The position numbers were made by a program, and so were the translations under genes. The notes below the pieces were generated by a model, which saw nothing but the letters and a program-made list of their open reading frames with translations, did no database searches and was not told where the DNA came from. This document shows, in pieces, positions 45,490-56,803 of a stretch of DNA of 64,000 bases; position 1 is the first letter of the stretch, and the number at the start of each line of letters is the position of its first letter. The stretch is from assembly GCF_036588685.1 (NCBI RefSeq), contig NC_086384.1, forward strand, positions 59,316,110 through 59,380,109. Direction: 5' to 3'. Origin of the DNA: Mytilus trossulus. Taxonomy: Eukaryota > Mollusca > Bivalvia > Mytilida > Mytilidae.

Positions 45490-47040
45490 CAATAATATAC
45501 ACTGAATATTAAAAGGGGATATCTACCATACAACAGAAATGTGGGCACAACTGGACAAGATAGAAGAATATATATGAGACACAAATTAAGGCAACAGTAG
45601 TATACCGCTGTTCAAAACTCATAAATCCATGGACAAAAAACAAAATCGGGGTATCAAACTAAAACTAAAACCGAGGGAAACGGATTTAATATAAGAGGAG
45701 AATTCGAACAACGACATAACACCGAAACGTAACACACACAGAAACGGACCAAGCATCAGACAAAACACCACGAGAATAACAAATATAACATGAAAACCAA
45801 ATACAAACAGGGATACCTACCAAATGACAGGATCCGGAATATTTACGATTAAACATGAAAGGAAAAGAATTACAAAACAAAATGGGAAGGACAATTCAAA
45901 CGAGACACAAAAAGAAATACAAAGAGACAAGACAGGCGTTACTAAATATGTAACAGTAGAGTGGGTATTTAAAACATGTTAAAGCAGGGATCTTTAAAAA
46001 TGAGACACATAAGAAGATACTGATCATACGACAGGAATGGGGGTATTTAAATTAGACATAAAAGGAGAAAATTACAACAAGACAAGAACAGAATATCATC
46101 AACACAACAAAATAGGGGATATGTTCAATGATAGAAGACAAGAACTACAATCTCAAGAAAGCAGTGATATTCTAAATGATACAAAAGGGGATATCTGCCA
46201 TACGACAGGAACGGAGGTATTTACAGTTAGACAAGAAAGGTGAAAAATTACAACACGACATTGAAGTGGTTCATTTTTGTATTTACAAGCAGACAACAAA
46301 AGAGAAAATTGCAACACCACCAGCAAGGGAGAATTAACAATGAGACAAGACATTGAGTTACTAAACATACACAAGGAATTACTTACCACACGACACGAAC
46401 GGGGTATTAAAAGCAAGACAAGAAATGATTGATTGGTAGATTTTTTAGTTCTTAGCGCCACTTGTAAGCAACGCATTCAGGCTATTTCGTGGCGGCCACT
46501 TTTAATAGTGGAGGAAGCCAGAGTGCCCGGAGAAAACCACCGACATTTGATTGGAAATTTGACAATCCTAGTCGATTAAAATTGGAGTCGAGTGCACAAG
46601 AAACGAATAAAGAACAAGACGACATGACAGTGATATTTAGAATGAAGGCGATAGTTTCAAGACGACACAGAAGGGAGCATGAAAAAAGAAACTTCAAATT
46701 TGACAGGAAAAGATACTTTCCCAACGATACAGAAACGGCATGTACAATGAAAAAAAGCCAGGCGTTACTTATCGTACGTTAGAAAAGGGGGATTTATAGA
46801 GATTAAAACCAACACGTTAGGGTAAAGGATATAATAATGAAATTTAAAAAAAGGACTCACTAACCCTACGAAATGGAGCAAATAGGGAAGCACGGTATTT
46901 CCATTTAAAATACAAATCGAGATACTTTCAATACGACAGGAAAGGGTTATTTCACAATGAGACAAAAATGAGGTACTCACTAACTGATACGACAGGAAGG
47001 GTGATATTTATAGCAAGACAGCAAAGAAGGCAATGAAGGG
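45490..47040. repeat. Degenerate purine-rich repeated region with a repeat F copy
   Basis: Loose repetitions of motifs such as ACGACAGGAA, GGGGTATTTA and AATGAGACAA without a fixed period. Repeat F lies at about 45588-45860. A plus-strand frame at 46489-46782 has low-complexity basic composition and no recognisable domain. Confidence 0.5.
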
Positions 47041-47215
47041 GTGAAAGATACCTGAGACATTCAAACTCATATATCGAAAATAAACCGACAACATCATGGC
47101 TAAAAAACAAAAAAAAAAAACATTATAAAAGTCCAATAGACAAACAAAAATAGACAAAACACAACATAGAAAACTTAAGACTGATTATAAACTCGAACCC
47201 GAACCACACATACAA
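47041..47215 (+). repeat. Repeat family C fragment
   Basis: TCAAACTCATATATCGAAAA through CATCATGGCTAAAA to ACACAACATAGAAAACTT. Close to the 3' side of caspase exon 5. Confidence 0.55.
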
Positions 47216-47281
47216 TAGAAATACTGTGACATACTGAGCAACAAGAACACGATCAAAAGTACAAAAGACTATAAAACTTAC

Positions 47282-47495
47282 CTGACGGGCATGCATGAAT
47301 GAAGAACAGCTTCGGCTTCCCCTTCAGTTTAGGACAGTTTTCTGTATCAAACTGATCCATTATATTTTGCATTTTCAGAGGTTCTCCATCCTTCATGAAT
47401 ATCAGGTCACCAAGTCCATGAGATAAAATAACCATAGCAAAACAGTCGTAAATCTCAGGACTTTGTTGTTCTGCAGTTATCATATCTAATAATTC
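47282..47495 (-). CDS. CARD-caspase exon 5: catalytic part of the large subunit
   Basis: Minus strand, between acceptor TTGTTTATAG (just above 47495) and donor GTAAGT (47276-47281). Reads E-L-L-D-M-I-T-A-E-Q-Q, then Y-D-C-F-A-M-V-I-L-S-H-G (catalytic His in the LSHG motif), K-D-G-E-P, K-L-K-G-K-P-K-L-F-F and I-H-A-C-P-S-G, where the Cys is the expected nucleophile. Caspases normally have Q-A-C-x-G here; HACPSG departs at the first position and has an extra residue after Cys. The exon ends in phase 1, so more coding sequence must follow, but no p10 motif was found down to 42500. Cysteine-protease identity is firm. Activity is uncertain. Confidence 0.9.
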
Positions 47496-48716
47496 CTATA
47501 AACAAGGACGTACTTTGAATTAACATTCTGAAATTATTGAGAACATAGAGACAGCATCCCAATCATTTATTGATGAAAAAAACAGAATGTATCAACACGC
47601 CAGGTTAACCGGACTTATTTTCAATTTTAATAGATTTGGTATAAATTTGTATTGAAATCATTAAATAGTTATGTTTTATTCAAAAATTCAAAAAATGTCA
47701 TCGTGGTAATTAATTTGACAGATCAATTGTCCAGAATATTGATTGATATTGTTAATCCAAAAAACATAAAATTAGTTAGAACTTGTCTGTCAGCAGGCAA
47801 AATCTTAATGGAAACATAATTAGTAACAGTATTATTTAAATCAGGAAAACAGATAAATTTTACGATTTACTTCATTATTTTATTAATGATCTAATATTGT
47901 GTAGACCTACTTCTAAATGTGAAACCTCTGACGTGCAAGACTTTGTCTTACTTTTAACGAAATGCTAACTAAAAAATTGTGAAATGCAAACCAATGTGAA
48001 TGTAATTAATGTATACTTGATAGTACGAGTAACATGCTTAAACGTTTCAAATTGAAACACTCCACATTTTCGGAGGCAACAAAATAAAAGGAAAGAATTA
48101 ACGGATCAATTCTACGAGATCAAGACGTTTTTTTTTTATATTTTCAATCTGAAGTTAGTACAAACGCCATAGTTGATACGGTGTATTTGATTATGAAAGT
48201 ATAACTTCGCCATAAATCCTCACAGACAAGCCTTATAATACCAAAGGACAAACTTCAATTCATCGTATTATAAAAACGTAAATGTATGACTTGGATGTAA
48301 AGTGTCATATTGACACTTATACCACATCTGCTTATATCTATATGTAGGGTACTAAAGGTAAGGCCTTTAAACATCAACTTTAACTACCGGTTAACCGGTT
48401 AATCGGTCGGACATTTATCCAAGTAACCGGTTGGTCAAACGTGCATGATTTGACAACACTAATTTATTGCATACGTTCATTATCAAATTTCTTCTTCTGT
48501 TGAAACCTTCTAGATATTCCCTCAAACCATGTTGTTTTCTTTTACAAAGGAATGTAACACCACTTAATTCTAATTGTATATTGTGTAAGCCCGCCCACTT
48601 ATTTCATATGAAATATACAAGGTCTTTATTGGGTTGCCTTTTACCAATATTTGTCCTACGAATGTACAGGGTGCAAGATAATCTATATATAAAATTTGGA
48701 TGTCTTAATCACTTAC
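47496..48716 (-). other. Caspase intron 4
   Basis: 1.2 kb. A small ACCGGTTAACCGGTTAATCG stretch lies near 48391. Nothing else is recognised. Confidence 0.5.
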
Positions 48717-48896
48717 CTTTTTATTAATATCTGTTTTTAGCACAACTTTGAATTTAAGTTTTTTGAATAATAACGACAAACTTGATGCTGACAGATCATG
48801 TGCCTGTTTGTCACGTGATGGTATATCATGGTTATCGAATGACATTATGTTAATGATTATTAGTTTTCCTCTAGAATTTCCGTCCATGCTATAACA
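48717..48896 (-). CDS. CARD-caspase exon 4: start of the large subunit
   Basis: Exactly 180 nt and 60 codons, phase 0 at both ends; acceptor TTTCATTTCAG, donor GTAAGT. Reads C-Y-S-M-D-G-N-S-R-G-K-L-I-I-I-N, the first beta strand of the caspase fold. It then has a P-S-R-D-K segment, whose Arg matches the substrate-aspartate-binding Arg of the family, then L-S-L-L-F-K-K-L-K-F-K-V-V-L-K-T-D. It joins exon 5 in frame to give the usual L-F-x-x-L-x-F-x-V order before the LSHG region. Nothing in the exon is broken. Confidence 0.9.
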
Positions 48897-49507
48897 CTGA
48901 AATGAAAAAAGAGTAAACAAATATAAATAAATAAAGGTGAATTCGTTATAACATTTTTTTAAGTCATTAATTTTATAGAAACTACTGAAAAATGTCATGA
49001 TGGTTGTAAATTCTGTCAACTTTACTCAGTAGTTAAAACTAAGAAATTGTATCCTAAACGTGTGTCCGCCTATCAAAGGAACAGTTATTGTATTTTAATT
49101 CCTGTCTTTCTTCCCTTAGCCAGTAGAAAGAACTTCATTACGAAGGAAAATAAAACTCTTACGTTTAAGTTTAGTTTTTTTTTCAATGACAAAACAGCGA
49201 TGTAATATATACTTATTTGTTTTATTATTATATTTTAATCAGGTTCGTTACATTGTATGTCACTTTAGTTCACTTTGCAGTTTTTGTGAACTTTTAAAGT
49301 TCTTTGGCGTTGGTAGTTCCTCTCGAATGAAGACCCTTGAATTCCCTTTATACTGTCTGTATGTATGTCGACATGTTTCTGTACACCTAGCTAACAAAGT
49401 ATGTCGAACTGACATAAACATGACATAGAGCTGGATAATTTCTGTGTATATAAAGTAATATAATACTAAGTCTTGTAGTTTCTGACAATAAATAGTATTT
49501 TACATAC
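48897..49507 (-). other. Caspase intron 3
   Basis: 611 bp, no repeat or gene recognised. Confidence 0.6.
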
Positions 49508-49629
49508 ATCCGGGTTATTGCTTATTATCTCTTGTCTGTTACATTTTAGCATTTGTATTTTCATTGGTTCTACAGTCTCTGGAGTAAATGGAGGAACAGT
49601 GTCTGTAGAGTGTATATCAATGCTTCCTA
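49508..49629 (-). CDS. CARD-caspase exon 3: linker before the large subunit
   Basis: Donor GTATGT at 49502-49507. The upstream edge has two adjacent AG acceptors (TAGTAG), giving either 122 nt (from 49629) or 119 nt (from 49626). Both keep the frame with exon 2 (phase 1) and exon 4 (phase 0), and differ by one residue. It encodes G-S-I-D-I-H-S-T-D-T-V-P-P and ends E-I-I-S-N-N-P-D, followed by C-Y-S-M in exon 4, as in other caspases where a P-D-x-x-Y-x-M region opens the large subunit. Asp residues here could be processing sites; this is inference. Confidence 0.8.
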
Positions 49630-49771
49630 CTAAAAAGAAAGAAAAAAACCATTTATATAGACGATTTTCATATTACCGCTTTTAAGGATTATAGTCTTTT
49701 TTCAACAGTTACATTTTCTGTCCTGGTACTCGATCAATCAAAAGTAACCAAAATAAGTAAAATTATCGCTG

Positions 49772-49892
49772 ACTATGCGGTATGGGCTTTGCTCATTGTT
49801 GAAGGCCGTACGGTGACCAATAGTTGTTAATGTCTGTGTTATTTTGGTCTCTTGTGGACAGTTGTCTCATTGGCAATCATACCACTGACAGC
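49772..49892 (-). repeat. Repeat family A, reverse copy in caspase intron 2
   Basis: GCGGTATGGGCTTTGCTCAT through TTGTCTCATTGGCAATCATA, the reverse complement of the repeat A core. Confidence 0.75.
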
Positions 49893-50159
49893 AACCATCG
49901 AAAACAGATGGACACCAAGCTAGGTCTTACTAGTCTTCAAACACGTATGAATATTAAGCATTGTCTATCTATTTCATATATTGCTTTAAAATGTCGTGTA
50001 CAATTATCGATATCAATTGGCTGTGTATATTTACAAAAAGATCACAATATTTTATGTTTACGACATAAACTAGTAGTCTAGATGTTACTAAAACGCGAGC
50101 TTTGTGTGAACGTACAAATAAGATAAACTGACGTAGTCACCTATATTGTAAATATAAAA

Positions 50160-50780
50160 AAGAAGATGTGTAGTGGCGGATTTAGAGGGGGCGTAGAGGG
50201 CGTACCCCCCCCCCCCCCCCCCCCCCAACCCCATTTTGCTTATAAAGATAATTTTCGCTGGAATTTACTGATTGTCAAAGTTATGTCATTCTCTATGTTG
50301 GAGTTGAACAGTGCGTCGAAAAAAACGTCGCTTGGTCATTTTGAAATTCAAATATTACAGTAACACATTGCTTAGGCTGAGGATGACAATCATGACACCT
50401 TCAAAGCGACAGAAGATTGAGCAAGAACGTATTAACTTCTACTGCGCGATTGCACCAAACAATCAATATATAGATATAGGAAGATGTGGTGTGAGTGCCA
50501 ATGAGACAACTCTCCATCCAAATAACAATATGCAAAGTAAACCATTATAAGTTAAAGTACGGCCTTCAACACGGAACCTTGGCTCACACCGAACAACAAG
50601 CTATAAAGGGCCCCAAAATTACTAGTGTAAAACCATTCAAACGGGAAAACCAACGGTCTAATCTATATAAATAAAACGAGAAACGAGAAACACGTATATA
50701 TTACATAAACAAACGAAAACTACTGTAAATCAGATTCCTGACTTAGGACAGGTGCACACATTTGCAGCGGGATATAGACT
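50160..50780 (+). repeat. Poly-C tract and a variant repeat A copy
   Basis: An AGTGGCGGATTTAGAGGGGG half-element with a run of about 20 C near 50205 is followed at about 50466 by GATATAGGAAGATGTGGTGT and the rest of repeat A to TCAGATTCCTGACTTAGGAC. The start of this variant is what appears in reverse in the 120-bp repeats at 13317 and 15013. Confidence 0.65.
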
Positions 50781-51800
50781 ATTACACTCACACGAAAAAA
50801 AAGTTCCACGGCAATATTATTAACCCACGAAAACATGTTTAACCCCAAACGCCCCAGCCAATATTAAAATAACATAGCTGAATAATGATCCCCAGTCAGT
50901 ATAAGCCCTAGATGTATTTAAAGTCTAAGGTACGAACCATTTGATTTGAGGAGACAGGCTGAGATATTTGAGATAAAAAAAAATAACTCTGATTTTTGCC
51001 TTAAACAAAAATTCCGGCTGTATCTTGATTGACAACAATAATCATGTTCACTGTTTTTGCTATCAGAAACAAAAAGTTACAACAGAATTATATAGCATGA
51101 AATGAACATGATGAATAAAAGCGGGCATTTTTTGGTGGCAGGGGTTTGCATGTCTGAACGAAATGTCTGTTTCGCCGAACTAATACATTAAATACTTTTT
51201 TCAAGAACTGACTTCAACCTGATTGACGGGTGTGGCCTTTAAGTCTCCATTTGTCGACCGTCATTCATAAATTTGTTGTCATTTCAGACTCATTCTTAGC
51301 CTTTGGTTGATTTGGAACCCCTAACTTCCCTTAATTTTGTTGGGTAAAAAATATAAACTAAACATTTGGATAAGAAATTGATTGTTTGTTTTTCTAATCT
51401 GTGCTGGCCGTATTGTAAATGTCATTGAATACCCGGGTGTATATCTTGTTTACAACAACAAGTTATGATAACTTAACTTACAACAAAACAGCAAGAATTT
51501 CCATGTCTATTTTCTATTGACAAGTCCCACATGTCATCAAATTTATCAGTTCATAGCTTTGGATCCATACTATCATTTTATGATAGACAATTAATAGAGA
51601 GAAGACAGCATTGAAAATATCCAACCCTTACACTTTACAGCAACTATAAATTTGCATGCCCAACGCCAGAAACCGATTGAAAAGTGCATATTACACTTAT
51701 TTTATGTTTTTAGCCCTTAAAAGGTCCCCAAAATTTTTCGCCTCGTTCCGCTCGGCAACATATCAAAACTTAGCCTCCCCCATTTACAAAATCCGGTATC
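50781..51800. other. Caspase intron 2, unannotated part
   Basis: About 1 kb with no frame and no clear repeat except a possible MITE end at 51790 (TATCCGCCCCTTACG). Confidence 0.4.
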
Positions 51801-51807
51801 CGCCCCT

Positions 51808-51935
51808 TACGTGATATGATTGCCAATGAGACAACATTCAAAAGATACAAAAAATGACACAGAAATTAACAACTACAGGCCACCGTACGGCTTTTAACAA
51901 TGAGCAAAGCCCATACCGCATAGTCTGTATGTATG
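51808..51935 (+). repeat. Repeat family A, partial copy
   Basis: GTGATATGATTGCCAATGAG to GCAAAGCCCATACCGCATAG. Ends where the first 46-bp-type unit (CTGTATGTATGCCTGTACCA) appears. Confidence 0.65.
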
Positions 51936-52236
51936 CCTGTACCAGGTCATGCTATATATATATAAAAAGGACCAACCAGCAAATTTACTATGTACCGGAT
52001 CGTCTAGAATAGGCGATACTATGCAGATAAGGAAAAAATTATATCAGTCTAAAGATTTGCACAACGGTACTGATATAAGGTGTTATTAAACGAAAATGTT
52101 GTTATTAAATCGTGTTGACAAATATTTCGGCTCAACAAATGGCCTTCTTCTTGTGTCACAAGTTTTAACAATATGTTGCTTGTGCTGTTTTTAGACACTT
52201 CTACAACAATCAGTATTGTTAGAATTTGTGATGGAT

Positions 52237-53770
52237 AGTTGTATGCATGTATGCCTGAACCAGGTCATGCTTCATCAATATATGGATAGTCTGTATGTAT
52301 GCCTGAACAAGGTCATGATTTCAATATATGGATAGTCTGTATGTATGACTGAACCAGGTCATGCTATCAATATATGGATGGTCTGTATGTATGACTGAAC
52401 AAGGTCATGCTATCAATATATGGATGGTCTGTATGTATGACTGAACCAGGTCATGCTATCAATATATGGATGGTCTGTATGTATGCCTGAACAAGGTCAT
52501 GCTTTCAATATATGGATAGTCTGTATGTATGACTGAACAAGGTCATGCTATCAATATATGGATAGTTTGTATGTATGACTGAACCAGGTCATGCTTTCAA
52601 TATATGGATAGTCTGTATGTATGACTGAACAAGGTCATGCTATCAATATATGGATAGTCTGTATGTATGACTGAACAAGGTCATGCTATCAATATATGGA
52701 TGGTCTGTATGTATGACTGAACAAGGTCATGCTATCAATATATGGATAGTTTGTATGTATGACTGAACCAGGTCATGCTTTCAATATATGGATAGTCTGT
52801 ATGTATGACTGAACAAGGTCATGCTATCAATATATGGATAGTTTGTATGTATGACTGAACCAGGTCATGCTTTCAATATATGGATAGTTTGTATGTATGA
52901 CTGAACCAGGTCATGCTTTCAATATATGGATAGTTTGTATGTATGACTGAACAAGGTCATGCTATCAATATATGGATAGTTTGTATGTATGACTGAACCA
53001 GGTCATGCTTTCAATATATGGATAGTCTGTATGTATGACTGAACCAGGTCATGCTTTCAATATATGGATAGTTTGTATGTATGACTGAACCAGGTCATGC
53101 TTTCAATATATGGATAGTTTGTATGTATGACTGAACAAGGTCATGCTATCAATATATGGATAGTTTGTATGTATGACTGAACCAGGTCATGCTATCAATA
53201 TATGGATAGTTTGTATGTATGACTGAACAAGGTCATGCTTTCAATATATGGATAGTCTGTATGTATGACTGAACAAGTTCATGCTTTCAATATATGGATA
53301 GTCTGTATGTATGCCTGAACAAGGTCATGCTTTCAATATATGGTTAGTCTGTATGTATGCCTGAACAAGATCAATATATGGATAGTCTGTATGTATGCCT
53401 GAACAAGGTCATGCTTTCAATATATGGATAGTCTGTATGTATGCCTGAACAAGGTCATGCTTTCAATATATGGATAGTTTGTATGTATGACTGAACAAGT
53501 TCATGCTATCAATATATGGATAGTTTGTATGTATGACTGAACAAGGTCATGCTTTCAATATATGGATAGTCTGTATGTATGACTGAACAAGGTCATGCTA
53601 TCAATATATGGATAGTTTGTATGTATGACTGAACAAGTTCATGCTATCAATATATGGATAGTTTGTATGTATGACTGAACAAGGTCATGCTTTCAATATA
53701 TGGATAGTCTGTATGTATGACTGAACAAGGTCATGCTTTCAATATATGGATAGTTTTATGTATGTATGCC
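52237..53770. repeat. 46-bp minisatellite, about 33 copies, in caspase intron 2
   Basis: Unit GTCTGTATGTATGACTGAAC plus AAGGTCATGCTATCAATATA plus TGGATA (46 bp). Positions vary between A/C (ACAAGG or ACCAGG), TCTG/TTTG and CTATC/CTTTC, partly in an alternating pattern. An isolated unit lies at about 51925. The array stops about 95 bp before the 5' splice site of exon 2, and single ATATATGGATAGT motifs persist to within 30 bp of it. Confidence 0.95.
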
Positions 53771-53864
53771 TGAACCAGGTCATGCTATCAATTATATGAA
53801 TAGTCTGTTGTCTTTCTGTCAATATATGGATAGTTTGTTGTTTTCCTATTTGAGTCGCTCTTAC

Positions 53865-54132
53865 CTGAAAATAATGATGGAGGATCAATTATTGGCGAAC
53901 CTACAGATGCAGCATGTTGTAATGTTGTTCTATCGTAACGCTGTGGTGTTTCTTCTAATGTTTTAGCTTTTGACAATTCTGGTCTGCTTGCAAATTCTGG
54001 CTTCAGGACATCAGCGAGTTCTTGATTGTTCGTTTCTACTAGTGCTTGATGGAAATAATCGTAAGCTGTTTGACCTCTTCGTGGTAGTATATCAAGAAGT
54101 GCGCGAGCTTGTTGTTCTCGTGTATGTTCAGA
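53865..54132 (-). CDS. CARD-caspase exon 2: second half of the CARD, and linker
   Basis: Acceptor GTCATTACAG, donor GTAAGA (53859-53864). 268 nt, phase 0 in and phase 1 out. Begins S-E-H-T-R-E-Q-Q-A-R-A-L-L-D-I-L-P-R-R-G, a hallmark of the later CARD helices in initiator caspases. It continues A-Y-D-Y-F-H-Q-A-L-x-x-x-N-N-Q-E-L-A-D-V-L and then a Ser/Thr/Pro-rich linker ending P-P-S-L-F-S. With exon 1 it makes one complete CARD of about 90 residues. The arrangement (CARD, linker, p20) is that of caspase-2 or caspase-9-like initiators, which assemble on adaptor platforms through CARD-CARD contacts. Confidence 0.9.
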
Positions 54133-54885
54133 CTGTAATGACAAGTTGGAATATCAATTTAGGTTTTTTTTTATGAAACGTGTTTTTACTAAATAATCAA
54201 AATAAAACATGTTTTTCCTTTGTGAATGACTTTGAACGACATAATATATATAACAAACAAACAAAAATTGCAAAATAGTTTACAACTAAAATAGACGTAG
54301 AGGCATGTCCCCAATTAAGTTCTGAATTAAAAGAACCAAGCAGTTAATTATTATAGATGTGCATATGTGTATATACACGAGAAGGAATGTTTTCCTACAT
54401 CGATAGCAAAGATTTAGTAGGTATTGCACATGACTTTTTCCACCCTACAACACGTTTAGCTACGGTGTTACCAAAAAGTAATATAATAATTTTTCCGGAC
54501 ATTATTTCCTCAATCTCAACTCATTTGGATTTATTGTCATTGTTGGTCTTGTTATTCCTTTTCTTAAAACTGTTCTATATATAGCTAAAAAAACCAATGA
54601 TAGTTCACTTTCCTTATTATGTATAATACATCAAAATACGGAAATGAAGACAATAACAGCATATACCTTTACTAAGGGGAGACAACTGTTCAAAGCAAAA
54701 ATATTAACAACCAAGAAAGAACACTTTAGCAAAATACCTAATGGAAATGGAGACAAATAAAGCTTATGTGTCTCTTCTATGGTCGGGTTGTTGTTTCTTT
54801 GACGCATTCCCCGATTCTATTCTCAATTGTATTGCCTTAATATTGTATATATATTTAAACATTTAAAGTTTCTATGCATTAATGT
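54133..54885 (-). other. Caspase intron 1, part nearest exon 2
   Basis: About 750 bp of AT-rich sequence with a reverse repeat D piece at about 54715-54830 (GGTCGGGTTGTTGTTTCTTT). Confidence 0.5.
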
Positions 54886-56695
54886 ATATGATGTACATGG
54901 TACTTACCGTTATTTCTGACATCATACCCTCTGTTAACACTCCATATGTGATGTACACGGTACTTACCGTTATTTCTGACATCATACCCTCTGTTAACAC
55001 TCCATATGTGATGTACACAGTACTTACCGTTATTTCTGACATCATACCCTCTGTTAACACTCCATATGTGATGTACACGGTACTTACCGTTATTTCAGAC
55101 ATCATACCCTCTGTTAACACTCCATATGTGATGTACATGGTACTTACCGTTATTTCTGACATCATACCATCTGTTAACACTCCATATGTGATGTACACGG
55201 TACTTACCGTTATTTCAGACATCATACCCTCTGTTAACACTCCATATGTGATGTACATGGTACTTACCGTTATTTCTGACATCATACCCTCTGTTAACAC
55301 TCCATATGTGGTGTACACGGTACTTACCGTTTTTTCTGACATCATACCCTCTGTTAACACTCCATATGTGATGTACACGGTACTTACCGTTATTTCTGAC
55401 ATCATGACCTCTGTTAACACTCCATATGTGATGTACATGGTACTTACCGTTATTTCAGACATCATACCCTCTGTTAACACTCCATATGTGATGTACACGG
55501 TACTTACCGTTATTTCTGACATCATACCCTCTGTTAACACTCCATATGTGATGTACACGGTACTTACCGTTATTTCAGACATCATACCCTCTGTTAACAC
55601 TCCATATGTGATGTAAACGGTACTTACCGTTATTTCTGACATCATACCCTCTGTTAACACTCCATATGTGATGTACATGGTACTTACCGTTATTTCTGAT
55701 ATCATACCCTCTGTTAAGACTCCATATGTGATGTACATGGTACTTACCGTTATTTCTGACATCATACCCTCTGTTAACACTCCATATGTGATGTACACGG
55801 TACTTACCGTTATTTCAGACATCATACCCTCTGTTAACACTCCATATGTGATGTACACGGTACTAACCGTTATTTCTGACATCGTTATACCCTCTGTTAA
55901 CACTCCATATGTGATGTACATGGTACTTACCGTTATTTCTGACATCATACCCTCTGTTAACACTCCATATGTGATGTACACGGTACTTACCGTTATTTCA
56001 GACATCATACCCTCTGTTAACACTCCACATGTGATGTACACGGTACTTACCGTTATTTCAGACATCATACCCTCTGTTAACACTCCATATGTGATGTACA
56101 CGGTACTTACCGTTATTTCAGACATCATACCCTCTGTTAACACTCCATATGTGATGTACACGGTACTTACCGTTATTTCTGACATCATACCCTCTGTTAA
56201 CACTCCATATGTGATGTACACGGTACTTACCGTTATTTCAGACATCATACCCTCTGTTAACACTCCATATGTGATGTACATGGTACTTACCGTTATTTCT
56301 GACATCATACCCTCTGTTAACACTCCATATGTGATGCACATGGTACTTACCGTTATTTCTGACATCATACCCTCTGTTAACACTCCATATGTGATGTACA
56401 CGGTACTTACCGTTATTTCAGACATCATACCCTCTGTTAACACTCCATATGTGATGTACATGGTACTTACCGTTATTTCTGACATCGTTATACCCTCTGT
56501 TAACACTCCATATGTGATGTACATGGTACTTACCGTTATTTCTGACATCATACCCTCTGTTAACACTCCATATGTGATGTACATGGTACTTACCGTTATT
56601 TCAGACATCATACCCTCTGTTAACACTCCATATGTGATGTACACGGTACTTACCGTTATTTCTGACATCATACCCTCTGTTAACACTCCATATGC
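54886..56695 (-). repeat. 60-bp array repeating the caspase exon 1 end and its 5' splice site, about 30 copies
   Basis: On the minus strand each unit holds 39 bp identical or nearly so to the end of exon 1 (coding YGVLTEGMMSEIT) and 21 bp of intron starting GTAAGTACCGTGTACATC. Donor sites repeat from 56648-56653 down to 54902-54907, every 60 bp apart from two units with an extra 3 bp. One unit near 55861 has GTTAGT instead. The minus-strand frame stays open through all copies (stop at 54872), because differences are substitutions or 3-bp indels. The array lies at the beginning of intron 1, with the exon-linked unit counted as the first copy. Whether distal copies are spliced, translated or silent cannot be told from DNA. 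Confidence 0.95.
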
Positions 56696-56788
56696 AAACA
56701 ATTTATCACATATACCAGGGATGTCACATAATCCTTTGATTAAAATAGTTCGACCTTTCCTTAGGATCGTTCGGGAACGTTCGTCCAT
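56654..56788 (-). CDS. CARD-caspase exon 1: start codon and first half of the CARD
   Basis: ATG at 56788 (reading down). 45 codons: M-D-E-R-S-R-T-I-L-R-K-G-R-T-I-L, then a Cys-containing segment and L-F-A-Y-G-V-L-T-E-G-M-M-S-E-I-T at the end. G-V-L-T-E is typical of the second and third CARD helices. The donor GTAAGT follows directly (56648-56653) and is the first of the reiterated donors. Phase 0 matches exon 2. An acceptor TAATTTTACAG just before the ATG (edge at 56803) suggests a non-coding exon further up; a donor-like GCAG|GTAGGG at about 57603-57608 is a candidate for its end. Total coding length to exon 5 is about 306 codons. Confidence 0.88.
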
Positions 56789-56803
56789 GTCTACTAATTA
56801 TTT

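Noticed and set aside
45175-45492. Minus-strand frame with hydrophobic FLCFVFIMLLFL runs
   Set aside because: Straddles the edge of the 40-bp array; the hydrophobic part comes from a short duplicated AT-rich motif.
46489-46782. 97-codon plus-strand frame in purine-rich DNA
   Set aside because: Low-complexity basic composition, no splice or domain evidence, within degenerate repeats.
48705-49019. Taking the caspase exon 4 frame as a single 104-codon gene starting near 49019
   Set aside because: The first 40 or so codons are intronic (T-rich, ending in TTTCAG). The conserved sequence starts exactly at the acceptor.
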